Below are positions 25,375 to 33,028 of a DNA stretch of 64,000 nt, one piece after another (position 1 is the stretch's first letter; each line of letters opens with the position of its first letter). A program made the position numbers and the translations under genes. Origin of the DNA: Deinococcus soli (ex Cha et al. 2016). Lineage in GTDB: Bacteria > Deinococcota > Deinococci > Deinococcales > Deinococcaceae. The notes under the pieces were generated by a model. The model had not been told where the DNA came from. It saw only the letters and a program-made list of their open reading frames with translations, and did not search any database. The stretch lies in contig NZ_CP011389.1 in NCBI RefSeq assembly GCF_001007995.1, positions 1,764,001 through 1,828,000 on the forward strand, written 5' to 3'.

Positions 25375-26324
25375 CCGGCGGCGGGCCGCGCGTGGCGTTC
25401 TTCGGGTCGCCCGCGTTCGCGCTGCCGGTGCTGGACGCCATCCGCGAGCACTTTCAGGTGGTGCTGGTCGTCGCGCAGCCGGACAAGCCGGTGGGGCGCG
25501 GCCTGAAGCTGACGCCCCCACCCGTCGCGGCCCGCGCGGCAGAACTGGGCCTGCCCCTCGCGCAGCCCAAAAAACTGCGGGGGAACGCGGCATTCGAGGC
25601 GACGCTGCGTGAGTCCGGCGCGGACGTGGCGGTCACCTGCGCGTACGGGAAGATCCTGCCCCTGAGCGTGCTGAACATTCCCCGCTACGGGTTCCTGAAC
25701 ACGCACACCAGCCTGCTGCCCGCGTACCGGGGCTCCGCGCCGATCCAGTGGGCGCTGGTGAACGGCGAGGCGGTGACGGGCACGACGATCATGCAGACCG
25801 ACGAGGGCATGGATACCGGCCCGGTGCTGCTTCAGGAGGCGCTGCCCATCGCGCCCGACTGGACCAGCCTCGACTTGGCGGACGCCCTGAGCGCGCAGGC
25901 GTCGCGGCTGATCGTGCAGGCCCTCTCTAACCTGGATGGCCTCTCCCCCACCCCGCAGGACGAGGCCAGGGCCACGCACGCGCCCATGCTCGTGAAGGAG
26001 GACGGCTTCGTCCGCTGGGGCGACACCGCCGCGCAGATCGTCAACCGCTCCCGGGGCGTGGCCGCGTGGCCGCAGACGACCGCGTTCCTGGGCGGCGCCC
26101 GCCTGAAACTCGGCGGCCTGAGCGTCACGGCCGGGTCCGGCCAGCCGGGCGAGGTGCTGGGCGTCACTGAAAGCGGCCTGACCGTCGCCGCGCGCGACGG
26201 CGCCGTGCTGATCCGCACCGTGCAGCCCGAGGCCCGCAAGGCGCAGCCCGCGCACACCTGGGCGCAGGGCGCAGGCGTGACGCGCGGCACCCGCCTCGAC
26301 GTGTGGGAACCGACCCAGAGCTGA
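25371..26324 (+). CDS. fmt: Methionyl-tRNA formyltransferase
   Basis: 317 residues. An N-terminal Rossmann-type formyltransferase domain (VAFFGSPAFALPVLDAI; SLLPAYRGSAPIQWA, with the catalytic Asn/His region in NTHTSLLPAYRG; TGTTIMQTDEGMDTGP) and a C-terminal OB-like tRNA-binding domain from about 210. It formylates Met-tRNA for initiation. The preferred start is the TTG at 25371 in a TTGA overlap with def; a GTG at 25392 is an alternative. Confidence 0.95.
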   Translation: MTGGGPRVAFFGSPAFALPVLDAIREHFQVVLVVAQPDKPVGRGLKLTPPPVAARAAELGLPLAQPKKLRGNAAFEATLRESGADVAVTCAYGKILPLSVLNIPRYGFLNTHTSLLPAYRGSAPIQWALVNGEAVTGTTIMQTDEGMDTGPVLLQEALPIAPDWTSLDLADALSAQASRLIVQALSNLDGLSPTPQDEARATHAPMLVKEDGFVRWGDTAAQIVNRSRGVAAWPQTTAFLGGARLKLGGLSVTAGSGQPGEVLGVTESGLTVAARDGAVLIRTVQPEARKAQPAHTWAQGAGVTRGTRLDVWEPTQS

Positions 26325-26340
26325 GGCCGTACCCGGGGGC

Positions 26341-26955
26341 ATGAGCCTCGCCTTCCCCCTGACGCTGGAATTCAAATTCAGTCTCTTCACCGAACTGCGC
26401 GTCACCGACGCGCGCGGGCAACTCGTCGCGGTGGTGAAGGAGAAGACCTTCAGCGTCCGTGACGAGGTCCGCATCTACCGCGACGAGCAGAAACAGGTGC
26501 AGACCCACCGCATGAAAGCCAAGGGCTTCCTTGCGGGTGCGCTGGACTGGAAGGCGTCGCGCCTGATCGAACGGCTGGACGGCACGCCCGTCGGCGCCCT
26601 GCAGGCGCAGGGCATGCGGACCCTGTGGGCCGCCGGGTACGACCTGCTCGGCCCGAACGGCGAACCACGCTTCACCATCCGCGACGACCACCCCTGGCTC
26701 GGCCTGATCGAGGGCGCGCTGGACGCCATTCCGTTCATCGGGGATTTCATCGCCATGGGCTTCGACTACCTCGTGAACCCCACGTACACCGTCACCGACA
26801 CGGGTGGGCAGGCCGCGTACCGCGTGCACAAGAAACGCAGCTTCATGGCCCGCCGCTTCACCGTCGAGGAGTTGCAGCCGCGCGCCGGGCAGGACGACGA
26901 ACTGGTCCTGATGGGCCTCATCCAGCTGATCCTGCGCGAACGCGAACGCGGCTGA
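26341..26955 (+). CDS. LURP-one/scramblase-like beta-barrel protein
   Basis: 204 residues. The alternating strand pattern (FPLTLEFKFSLFTELRVTDARGQLVAVVKEK, then TYTVTDTGGQAAYRVHKKRSF) fits the tubby-C-terminal/LURP-one-related fold shared with phospholipid scramblases. A central glycine-rich hydrophobic helix IEGALDAIPFIGDFIAMGFD (about residues 122-141) could insert in a membrane. Function unknown. It begins 16 bp after fmt and may share its transcript. Confidence 0.72.
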   Translation: MSLAFPLTLEFKFSLFTELRVTDARGQLVAVVKEKTFSVRDEVRIYRDEQKQVQTHRMKAKGFLAGALDWKASRLIERLDGTPVGALQAQGMRTLWAAGYDLLGPNGEPRFTIRDDHPWLGLIEGALDAIPFIGDFIAMGFDYLVNPTYTVTDTGGQAAYRVHKKRSFMARRFTVEELQPRAGQDDELVLMGLIQLILRERERG

Positions 26956-26957
26956 GC

Positions 26958-27158
26958 ATGCACCGCGAAGACCAGCAGACCGCCTCGGCGCTGCTGGCCT
27001 TCCTGGCCGCGTACCAACAGACCCTCGGGGCCGAGACAGTCGGCACCCGGCAGGTCGGTGTACTCCCGGAAGGCCACCCGCAGCCGCAGCCACCCTGCCC
27101 CGTCGTTCACGCTGCCCACCGGGAGGGCGAGGCACTGGCCCGCGCGCACCTGGGCTGA
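26958..27158 (+). CDS. Small hypothetical protein
   Basis: A possible 66-residue protein (MHREDQQTASALLAFLAAYQ...) that starts two bases after the previous stop. Codon third positions are mostly G or C, as in real genes here, and the spacing suggests an operon tail. No family is recognised and there is no clear ribosome binding site, so it may be spurious. Confidence 0.42.
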   Translation: MHREDQQTASALLAFLAAYQQTLGAETVGTRQVGVLPEGHPQPQPPCPVVHAAHREGEALARAHLG

Positions 27159-27161
27159 GGC

Positions 27162-27701
27162 TCAGCGGGGCTGGACGCCCGTGGCGTGCAGGATGGCGTC
27201 CACGGTCTCCTCCACCGTCAGTCGGGTGGAGTCGATGACGTGCCAGCCCGTCTTCGGGTGGCGTTCCAGTTCATCGTCCACGAACGCGATCGCCTGTTCC
27301 AGCAGCGGGCGGAAACTGTCCCCGTCCGTCCCCCGCGCGGCCAGTCGCGCCAGCGCGGCCGCCCGCTGGGGGCGCAGTAGCACGAGGTGCAGGTCCGGGC
27401 CGAGCACCCGCGTGTAGTCCGCCTCGGGCTGCGCCCCGAACCAGAAGTCGTCCAGCGCCACGGTAAACCCGCCCCGGGTGTACGTGCGGGCCATCAGCGC
27501 GGCCGCCTCGTGCGCCAGCGCCAGCTGGGCGAGCAGGTGGTCGCTGATCTCGAAACTCATGTCCACCAGCCCGGACGTCACCATGTGCCGCACGTCATCC
27601 ACCGGGATGTGCACGCCCCGCGTGAAGCGGCGCGTCAGTGCCCGGGCCACCGTGCTCTTCCCGGCAGCGGGCGCACCCAGGATCAGGAAGGCGTCGCTCA
27701 T
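27162..27701 (-). CDS. P-loop nucleotide kinase-like protein
   Basis: 179 residues. Walker A GAPAAGKST at 9-17, an acceptor-site Asp in HIPVDDVRHM, a helical lid and VALDDFWFGAQP. The architecture matches AAA_33/zeta-like or chloramphenicol-phosphotransferase-like small-molecule kinases. There is no antitoxin neighbour, so a toxin role is unlikely. The substrate is unknown. Confidence 0.82.
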   Translation of the reverse strand: MSDAFLILGAPAAGKSTVARALTRRFTRGVHIPVDDVRHMVTSGLVDMSFEISDHLLAQLALAHEAAALMARTYTRGGFTVALDDFWFGAQPEADYTRVLGPDLHLVLLRPQRAAALARLAARGTDGDSFRPLLEQAIAFVDDELERHPKTGWHVIDSTRLTVEETVDAILHATGVQPR

Positions 27702-27735
27702 GGGCCGAGCCTACCCCTTCCAGGCGGGCACCTGA

Positions 27736-28641
27736 TCAGGGCATCCGGGCAGAGTCGTGCGGGATGACGGCTGTCAGGCCACGCGCTTTCAGGTACCGCT
27801 GGCGGCCGCGTTCCCCGAGGACGTTCATCAGCGGCGTCAGGCGGGGCAGCAGGCCGGGCCACAGCATCGCCAGTCGGCCGGACAGGCCGTCCCCGTACGG
27901 CACGTAACGTTCCAGTCGCGGGCGGTGGATGCTGGCCAGGACGGCCTGCGCGACCTGCCGGGCGGTCTGGGGTTCGCTCAGGAAGTTCAGTGGGCTGCCG
28001 CCGTGCGTGGCCTCGTGGCGCAGCATGCCGGTGTCCACCCCGCCCGGCAGGATGGAGCTGACGAGCACACCCTGCCCCGCGAAGCGCTGCGCGAGGGCCA
28101 GCATCAGGCCGCGCAGCCCGAACTTCGAGGCGGTGTACACGGCGCTCTCGGCGATGGGGATGATGCCCGCCATGGACACGACGGTCACGATCTGCCCCTG
28201 CTGCCACGCGCCGCCCTGGTCGCGGCCCAGGCGCAGCCACGGGAAGAATTCGCGGCTGAGCAGCGCGGGGGCCAGCAGGTTCACGTTCAGTTCCGTCTCG
28301 ATGGTGTCGGTCCGGCTGGTCTCGAAAGGTTCCACGATCACGACGCCCGCGTTGTTGATCAGCAGGTGGCACGCGCCATGCCGGTGGATGACCTCCTCGC
28401 GGATGCGGGTGATGTCCGCCGCGCGGGTCAGGTCGGCGGCGATGAGCTGCGCGGGGCGGCTCAGGCGGGCCTGCACGGCCTCCAGGCCGTCGCGGCGCAG
28501 GTCCACCAGGGCCAGCTGCGCCCCGGCGGCGTCGAGGGCCAGGGCGATCTCGGTGCCGATGGCCCCGGCGGCGCCGGTCACGACGGCCACGGCGCCCTGC
28601 GGGGTGCGGCCAGAGCGGGGAGTGAGGGCGGCGCGGGTCAT
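27736..28641 (-). CDS. Short-chain dehydrogenase/reductase
   Basis: 301 residues. Rossmann motif VVTGAAGAIGTEIALAL near residue 20, an NNAG motif (LLINNAGVV), catalytic Ser in VVSMAGIIP and catalytic Tyr-Lys in VYTASKFG. The C-terminal part RYLKARGL is basic. The ATG overlaps the stop of the flavin monooxygenase gene (ATGA), so the two enzymes should act on the same route, likely oxidation of a lipophilic ketone or alcohol. The substrate is not identifiable. Confidence 0.9.
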   Translation of the reverse strand: MTRAALTPRSGRTPQGAVAVVTGAAGAIGTEIALALDAAGAQLALVDLRRDGLEAVQARLSRPAQLIAADLTRAADITRIREEVIHRHGACHLLINNAGVVIVEPFETSRTDTIETELNVNLLAPALLSREFFPWLRLGRDQGGAWQQGQIVTVVSMAGIIPIAESAVYTASKFGLRGLMLALAQRFAGQGVLVSSILPGGVDTGMLRHEATHGGSPLNFLSEPQTARQVAQAVLASIHRPRLERYVPYGDGLSGRLAMLWPGLLPRLTPLMNVLGERGRQRYLKARGLTAVIPHDSARMP

Positions 28642-29972
28642 GCGCTCACCGCCTGGCGGGCGGGGACGCTCAGGGCCGCCTCGTCCGGTTCGGGCCAGTT
28701 CAGGCGGCGGCACAGGGCGCGCAGGTGCGTCAGGAACGCGCGGCGCTGCACGTACAGCGCGTGCCGGGGGCTGTCCACGTGCGCGCCGCCGGACAGGTCG
28801 GTGCGGTCCTCGCGGATCAGGGTGTCGAAGGGTTGCGGCCCGCCGGGGTACGCCCGCTGCTCCAGCAGGTACTGCGTGAGCAGGTGCGCCATCCAGTCGG
28901 CCAGGGGGTACAGGGACCCGTCGGTTTCCAGGTACCCCAGCCCGAACAGGTTGTGGTGCGCGCGGTTGAACATGGTCAGGTACAGGTCCGGGCGTTCGGA
29001 TTTCCATTCGAAGTACCGGCGGGCGTAGGGGATGTTCATGGTGTACCCGGTGGCGCAGATGATCAGGTCCACCGCCTCGCGCGTGCCGTCGCGGAACACG
29101 ACGTCCGGGCCGTCCAGGCGCGCCACGTCGCCCTTCACGCGGATGTCCCCGTGCGCGAGGTGGTGCAGCAGCTGGTCGTTCACGATGGGATGCGATTCGA
29201 ACAGGCGGTGGTCGGGTTTCGGCAGGCCCAGTTTCGTCAGGTCGCCGGTCACGAGGCGCAGCAGGCCCTGCATGACGGGCCGCTCGATGAACGCCGGGAG
29301 GTGCGGACCCCCGGCCGCCAGGGTGTCGGCGGGCCGCCCGAACACCCGCTTGGGAATGAAGTGGTACCCGCGCCGCATGCTGATGAACGCCGCGTCGGCG
29401 CTGCGGGCGGCGTCGCAGGCGATGTCGCACCCGGAATTCCCGGCGCCCAGCACCAGCACGCGCCGCCCCCGGAACTCGTCGGGGCTGGTGTACGTGACGC
29501 TGTGGCGGACCTCGCCGCCGAACACGCCGGGCAGTTCCGGCATCTGCGGTTCCCAGTTCGTGCCGGTCGCGCAGATCACCCCGGCGTACGTGCGGACCTG
29601 CCCGTCCGTGAAGGCCACCTGCCAGCCGCCCGGCATCTCCTGCACGTCCAGGACACCCACCCCGAAGCGGATGCGGCCGTACAGCCCGAACGTCCGCGCG
29701 AACGACCGCAGGTACGCGAGGATCTGCCGGTTGGTGGGGTAGTCGGGGTAGTCGGCGGGCATGGGGAACCCCAGGAACGCCGAGGTGGTCTTCGACGAGA
29801 TGAAGTGTGCCGAGCGGTACATGGGCGTGCCCGGGTTCTCGATGTCCCAGATGCCGCCCACGTCGGTGTGGCGTTCCACCTGCTCGTAGGACAGGCCCGC
29901 CTGCGTGAAGGCGCGTGCGAGGGACAGGCCGCAGGGTCCGGCCCCGATGATCAGGTACGTGGGTTCGTTCAT
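28638..29972 (-). CDS. Flavin-containing monooxygenase
   Basis: 444 residues. FAD-binding GAGPCG at 10-15, the FMO/Baeyer-Villiger fingerprint FGGEVRHSVTY (FxGxxxHxxxY), and NADPH-binding VLVLGAGNSGCD. A late ATGYTMNIPYARRYFEWK matches the FMO substrate loop. It adds one oxygen atom to a nucleophilic or ketone substrate. First gene of an operon with the SDR, divergent from an AraC-type regulator across about 100 bp. Confidence 0.9.
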   Translation of the reverse strand: MNEPTYLIIGAGPCGLSLARAFTQAGLSYEQVERHTDVGGIWDIENPGTPMYRSAHFISSKTTSAFLGFPMPADYPDYPTNRQILAYLRSFARTFGLYGRIRFGVGVLDVQEMPGGWQVAFTDGQVRTYAGVICATGTNWEPQMPELPGVFGGEVRHSVTYTSPDEFRGRRVLVLGAGNSGCDIACDAARSADAAFISMRRGYHFIPKRVFGRPADTLAAGGPHLPAFIERPVMQGLLRLVTGDLTKLGLPKPDHRLFESHPIVNDQLLHHLAHGDIRVKGDVARLDGPDVVFRDGTREAVDLIICATGYTMNIPYARRYFEWKSERPDLYLTMFNRAHHNLFGLGYLETDGSLYPLADWMAHLLTQYLLEQRAYPGGPQPFDTLIREDRTDLSGGAHVDSPRHALYVQRRAFLTHLRALCRRLNWPEPDEAALSVPARQAVSA

Positions 29973-30049
29973 GTATGCCTCCGGTCTCCCCGGACCGGCC
30001 GGGCGAGGGTGCCGGTATGGAATCACGCGGCCCAGCGCGCGCCCAGGGT

Positions 30050-30055
30050 TACACT
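30050..30055 (+). promoter_or_regulatory. -10 box of araC-like gene
   Basis: TACACT, with a predicted start near 30062, directly before the AGGGGGA ribosome site of the gene at 30075. Confidence 0.45.
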
Positions 30056-30074
30056 GGAGCGCCAGGGGGACCGA

Positions 30075-31163
30075 ATGGGCAATGATCGGGAGACCGGATC
30101 GGACAGCCAGCACCCACCATCACCAGCCCTGGCGCCGCCGCGCCCGCTGCGGTTCGCGCCCGTCCTGTGGCGCGCCCTGCTCGCCGCCACGCGCGACCTC
30201 CCCCCCACGCACCCCCTGACGCGGCACCTGCGGCACTGGCGCGCGGAACTGGACGCCGCGCAACCCCCACCGCAACTGAACGCCCCGCAGGTGAACACCC
30301 TGATCCGCGCGGCCCTGCCCGGCCTGCCCCCCCACGCACCCGGCCTCGAGATCGGCGCCGCGCAGACCCTGACCGCCTTCGGCCCCGCCGGGTTCGCCAT
30401 GATGACCGCCCCCACCGTCGGCGACGCCCTGCACATCGGCCTGCGCTTCCAGCACCTGATCGGCACGCCCCTGATCCTGCGCGCCACCCAGCACCCGGGC
30501 GAACTGCACCTGCACCTGCGCGCCGGGGCGGAACTGCACGCCGACGTGGAACGCTTCCTGACCGAGGAATTCATCGCCAGCCTGCTCGGCATCCTCCGCC
30601 AGGAGACCGGGCGCGACCTGCGCCCCCACCGCACCGACCTGACCGGGCCGTCCCCACCGCTGGACGGCCGCCTGCGCTACCACGCGGCGTTCGGCCCCGT
30701 CACGTTCGGCGCGCCGCACAGCACCGTCGTCCTGCCCGGCGCGTGGCTGACCCTGCCCCTGCTGCGCGCCGACCCCGCCACGCACCGCGACGCCCTGGCG
30801 TGGTGCGGCCGCCTGACCCACGCGGCCCCCCCGCAGTCCGACCAGACCTTCGACGCGCAACTGCGCGACTGCCTGCGCCTCCAGCCACCCCACGACCGCG
30901 ACCTGGGCACCGTCGCCGCGCTGCTGGGCCTACACCCCCGCACGGTCCGCCACCGCCTGTCCCGCCTGGGCACCACCTTCCGCGAGGTCCGCGCCGGGGT
31001 GCTCCTCGACGAGGCCCGCGAGTGGCTGACCCACACCCCGGACTCGACCGAGACGGTCGCGCAGCGCCTGGGCTTCAGCGACGCCCGCAGCTTCCGCCGC
31101 GCCCTGAAAGCCTGGACGGGCCACACCCCACAGGAACTCCGCCAGCACCCCGACAGGGAGTGA
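30075..31163 (+). CDS. AraC-family transcriptional regulator
   Basis: 362 residues. An N-terminal ligand-sensing domain of the arabinose-binding-like AraC type (about 60-230, SPPLDGRLRYHAAFGPVTFGAPHSTVVLP) is followed by a C-terminal double helix-turn-helix (about 268-358): DLGTVAALLGLHPRTVRHRL and ETVAQRLGFSDARSFRRALKAWTG. Such proteins often sense lipophilic compounds and activate a divergent catabolic operon. Here the FMO-SDR operon is divergent and is the obvious target. ATG with AGGGGGA about five bases upstream. Confidence 0.9.
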   Translation: MGNDRETGSDSQHPPSPALAPPRPLRFAPVLWRALLAATRDLPPTHPLTRHLRHWRAELDAAQPPPQLNAPQVNTLIRAALPGLPPHAPGLEIGAAQTLTAFGPAGFAMMTAPTVGDALHIGLRFQHLIGTPLILRATQHPGELHLHLRAGAELHADVERFLTEEFIASLLGILRQETGRDLRPHRTDLTGPSPPLDGRLRYHAAFGPVTFGAPHSTVVLPGAWLTLPLLRADPATHRDALAWCGRLTHAAPPQSDQTFDAQLRDCLRLQPPHDRDLGTVAALLGLHPRTVRHRLSRLGTTFREVRAGVLLDEAREWLTHTPDSTETVAQRLGFSDARSFRRALKAWTGHTPQELRQHPDRE

Positions 31164-31173
31164 ACGGCCCGGG

Positions 31174-31965
31174 TCAGTGGGGGCGGGTGTCCATGCGCTC
31201 GGGGGCCGCGCCGAACGCGGGGAACAGGTCTGCCAGCACGACGTACCCGTCCGGGGCGCGTCCGCCGGGTTCCTGAAGGCGCACCTCCCAGGTCTCGTCA
31301 TGAAAACCGCTCAGGCGCCGCACCGTCACCCGGCCTGATTCCAGGCGGCGCAGGTACTCCCGCAGGAAGGTGTCGAGATCGGGCGCCAGCACGAACCGGT
31401 GTTCCTCGTCGCGGCCCGTCGTGATGACCTGCCCTGGCCGCCCAGTCGGGCCGGGATGAAGATCGAGCGCCACGTGGTTCCCGCCCCCGTCGTGCAGGAA
31501 CGGCAGCCAGTCGCCCGTGGCATACAGCAGGCGGATCGCGCCGGGCGGGTGCGACACCACGACCTCGTCCAGATCGGTCATGCGGTCGGCGGCGAGTTCC
31601 GCCCACGCCACCCGCTGGAATTCCAGATGCTCCAGGCTCAGGAATTTCAGGCCGAACAGGTCGCCGCCGTCATGCCAGCGGTACAGGGCGCGCAGGGCCG
31701 GGGGCAGCGTCACGCCCTGCCGCACCTCGAAGGCGTCCAGCGCGGCGTCCGTCACGCCGGGGCGCAGCGTGGCGTGGTGCAGCGGGACCTCGCGCGCCAC
31801 CCAGGCGTCCAGGCGGGCCAGCAGTTCGGGAATGTCACGGGGTTCGGGCAGGGTCACGGGTGTCACGCGGCGTATCTCCAATGGCGGCGGGCGGTCCGCC
31901 CACACGCCCGTCGTGGCGTACGGGATCGCCGGGACGATCAGCAGGGGCAGCAGCCAGCGCCACAT
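31174..31965 (-). CDS. Membrane-anchored SMI1/KNR4 (SUKH) protein
   Basis: 263 residues. An N-terminal signal or anchor helix (MWRWLLPLLIVPAIPYATTG) is followed by a SUKH domain: LPPALRALYRWHDGGDLF, GDWLPFLHDGGGNHVALDLHPG and the terminal LDTFLREYLRRLESG. SUKH proteins are widely immunity proteins of contact-dependent toxins, though housekeeping versions exist. No toxin gene is adjacent. A short C-terminal beta region (VRRLSGFHDETWEVRLQEPGG) is extra. The ATG at 31965 is chosen because the signal sequence starts there. Confidence 0.8.
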   Translation of the reverse strand: MWRWLLPLLIVPAIPYATTGVWADRPPPLEIRRVTPVTLPEPRDIPELLARLDAWVAREVPLHHATLRPGVTDAALDAFEVRQGVTLPPALRALYRWHDGGDLFGLKFLSLEHLEFQRVAWAELAADRMTDLDEVVVSHPPGAIRLLYATGDWLPFLHDGGGNHVALDLHPGPTGRPGQVITTGRDEEHRFVLAPDLDTFLREYLRRLESGRVTVRRLSGFHDETWEVRLQEPGGRAPDGYVVLADLFPAFGAAPERMDTRPH

Positions 31966-32002
31966 GCCCCCAGCGTGACACAGCGGGCTAGGGCGCGCCG
32001 CC

Positions 32003-32728
32003 TCAACCCTTCCAGGCGGGCACCCCATCCCCGTACTGGGCGTGGGCGTCGCAGCGGGAACGCAGGACGCACGCGCCGCACTTCGGGTCGTACCACGAGC
32101 AGACCCGCTGCCCGTGCCGGAGCAGGTTCACGTGCAGTTCGTACAGGAACGCCGGGTCGGGCGGCAGCAGCTTCAGGAGGGCGCGGTGCGCGGCCTGTTC
32201 GCCCATCTTCGGGATGGCGCCCACACGGGTCGTGACGCGGTGGACGTGCGTGTCCACCGGGAACACCGGGCGGGCAAAATTGAACAGCAGCACCAGGCTG
32301 GCGGTCTTGATGCCCACGCCGGGCAGGTCCGTCAGGAATTTCAGGGCGTCCTTGACGGGCAGGTCGCGCAGGAAGTTCAGGTCGTACCCGCCGGGCGAGT
32401 CGCGCAGCGCGGCCAGGGTCGCCTGGATGCGCGGGGCCTTGCTCTCGGGGTAGTTGCTGCGGCGGATGGCGTGCGCCACGGCCTCCACGGGCGCGGCGAT
32501 GATGGCGTCCCAGTCGCCCAGCGTCCGCAGTTCCCGGTACGCGGCTTCCTCGTCGGCGTGCGTGGTGCGCTGTGAGAGGATCGTGCTGATCAGTTCGTGC
32601 AGCGGCTCCCGGCGGGGCTTCAGGGGGCGCTCGCCGTACTCGGGCCGCAGGGTGCCGTGCATCCACACGAGCAGCGCGGCCCGCTCGTCATCCGGGCGGG
32701 CCACGTTCAGGGTCGTTTCAGCTGTCAC
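32003..32728 (-). CDS. nth: Endonuclease III
   Basis: A 241-residue base-excision glycosylase/AP lyase for oxidised pyrimidines. The helix-hairpin-helix LPGVGIKTASLVLLFNF carries the catalytic Lys, VDTHVHRV the catalytic Asp, and CSWYDPKCGACVLRSRC the C-x6-C-x2-C-x5-C iron-sulfur cluster. The start is GTG at 32728 (VTAETTLNV); a longer form from 32779 would overlap the upstream gene. Deinococcus genomes encode several Nth paralogues, and this is one. Confidence 0.94.
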   Translation of the reverse strand: MTAETTLNVARPDDERAALLVWMHGTLRPEYGERPLKPRREPLHELISTILSQRTTHADEEAAYRELRTLGDWDAIIAAPVEAVAHAIRRSNYPESKAPRIQATLAALRDSPGGYDLNFLRDLPVKDALKFLTDLPGVGIKTASLVLLFNFARPVFPVDTHVHRVTTRVGAIPKMGEQAAHRALLKLLPPDPAFLYELHVNLLRHGQRVCSWYDPKCGACVLRSRCDAHAQYGDGVPAWKG

Positions 32729-32732
32729 GGCC

Positions 32733-32915
32733 TCAGGACTGGTTGGGGGTGCTGTCGCCCTCCACCTCGTCGCGGCCACCCTCGGCGGGTTCGGGCTTCG
32801 CAGCGGGGTCGATGTTCGGGTCCTTGCCCTTGGCCTCGTCGGGAATGGTGTGGCTCTGGCCCTCGGCGGGGCTGCTGTTGGCAGGGTCGTACCCGGTCTT
32901 CTGCTCGTCGCTCAT
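32733..32915 (-). CDS. Small disordered hydrophilic protein
   Basis: 60 residues, very hydrophilic and acidic (KTGYDPANSSPAEGQSHTIPDEAKGKDPNID...), with no hydrophobic core. It ends 4 bp before the nth start, so it is probably co-transcribed. The composition resembles intrinsically disordered, stress-related small proteins. I do not recognise a family. Confidence 0.68.
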   Translation of the reverse strand: MSDEQKTGYDPANSSPAEGQSHTIPDEAKGKDPNIDPAAKPEPAEGGRDEVEGDSTPNQS

Positions 32916-32976
32916 GCCCTCAGCTTGCGCCGTCCCGGCTAGCGGGAAGATGCGAGGCGCCTCAGGAGCCCTTCAT

Positions 32977-33026
32977 GCGAGAGGAGGCGAACCCGACTGG
33001 CCGGCCGCCTCTCCTCGCCCAGTCGG
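32977..33026 (-). other. Pseudoknot-like inverted repeats after the E2 gene
   Basis: Two interleaved repeat pairs in the 3' region of the 2-oxoacid dehydrogenase operon. Pair 1 is 32977-32989 with 33006-33018 (13 bp, two mismatches). Pair 2 is CCGACTGG 32993-33000 with CCAGTCGG 33019-33026 (perfect). The order left1-left2-right1-right2 permits an H-type pseudoknot, or two alternative hairpins that act as a terminator. Confidence 0.5.
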
Positions 33027-33028
33027 AT

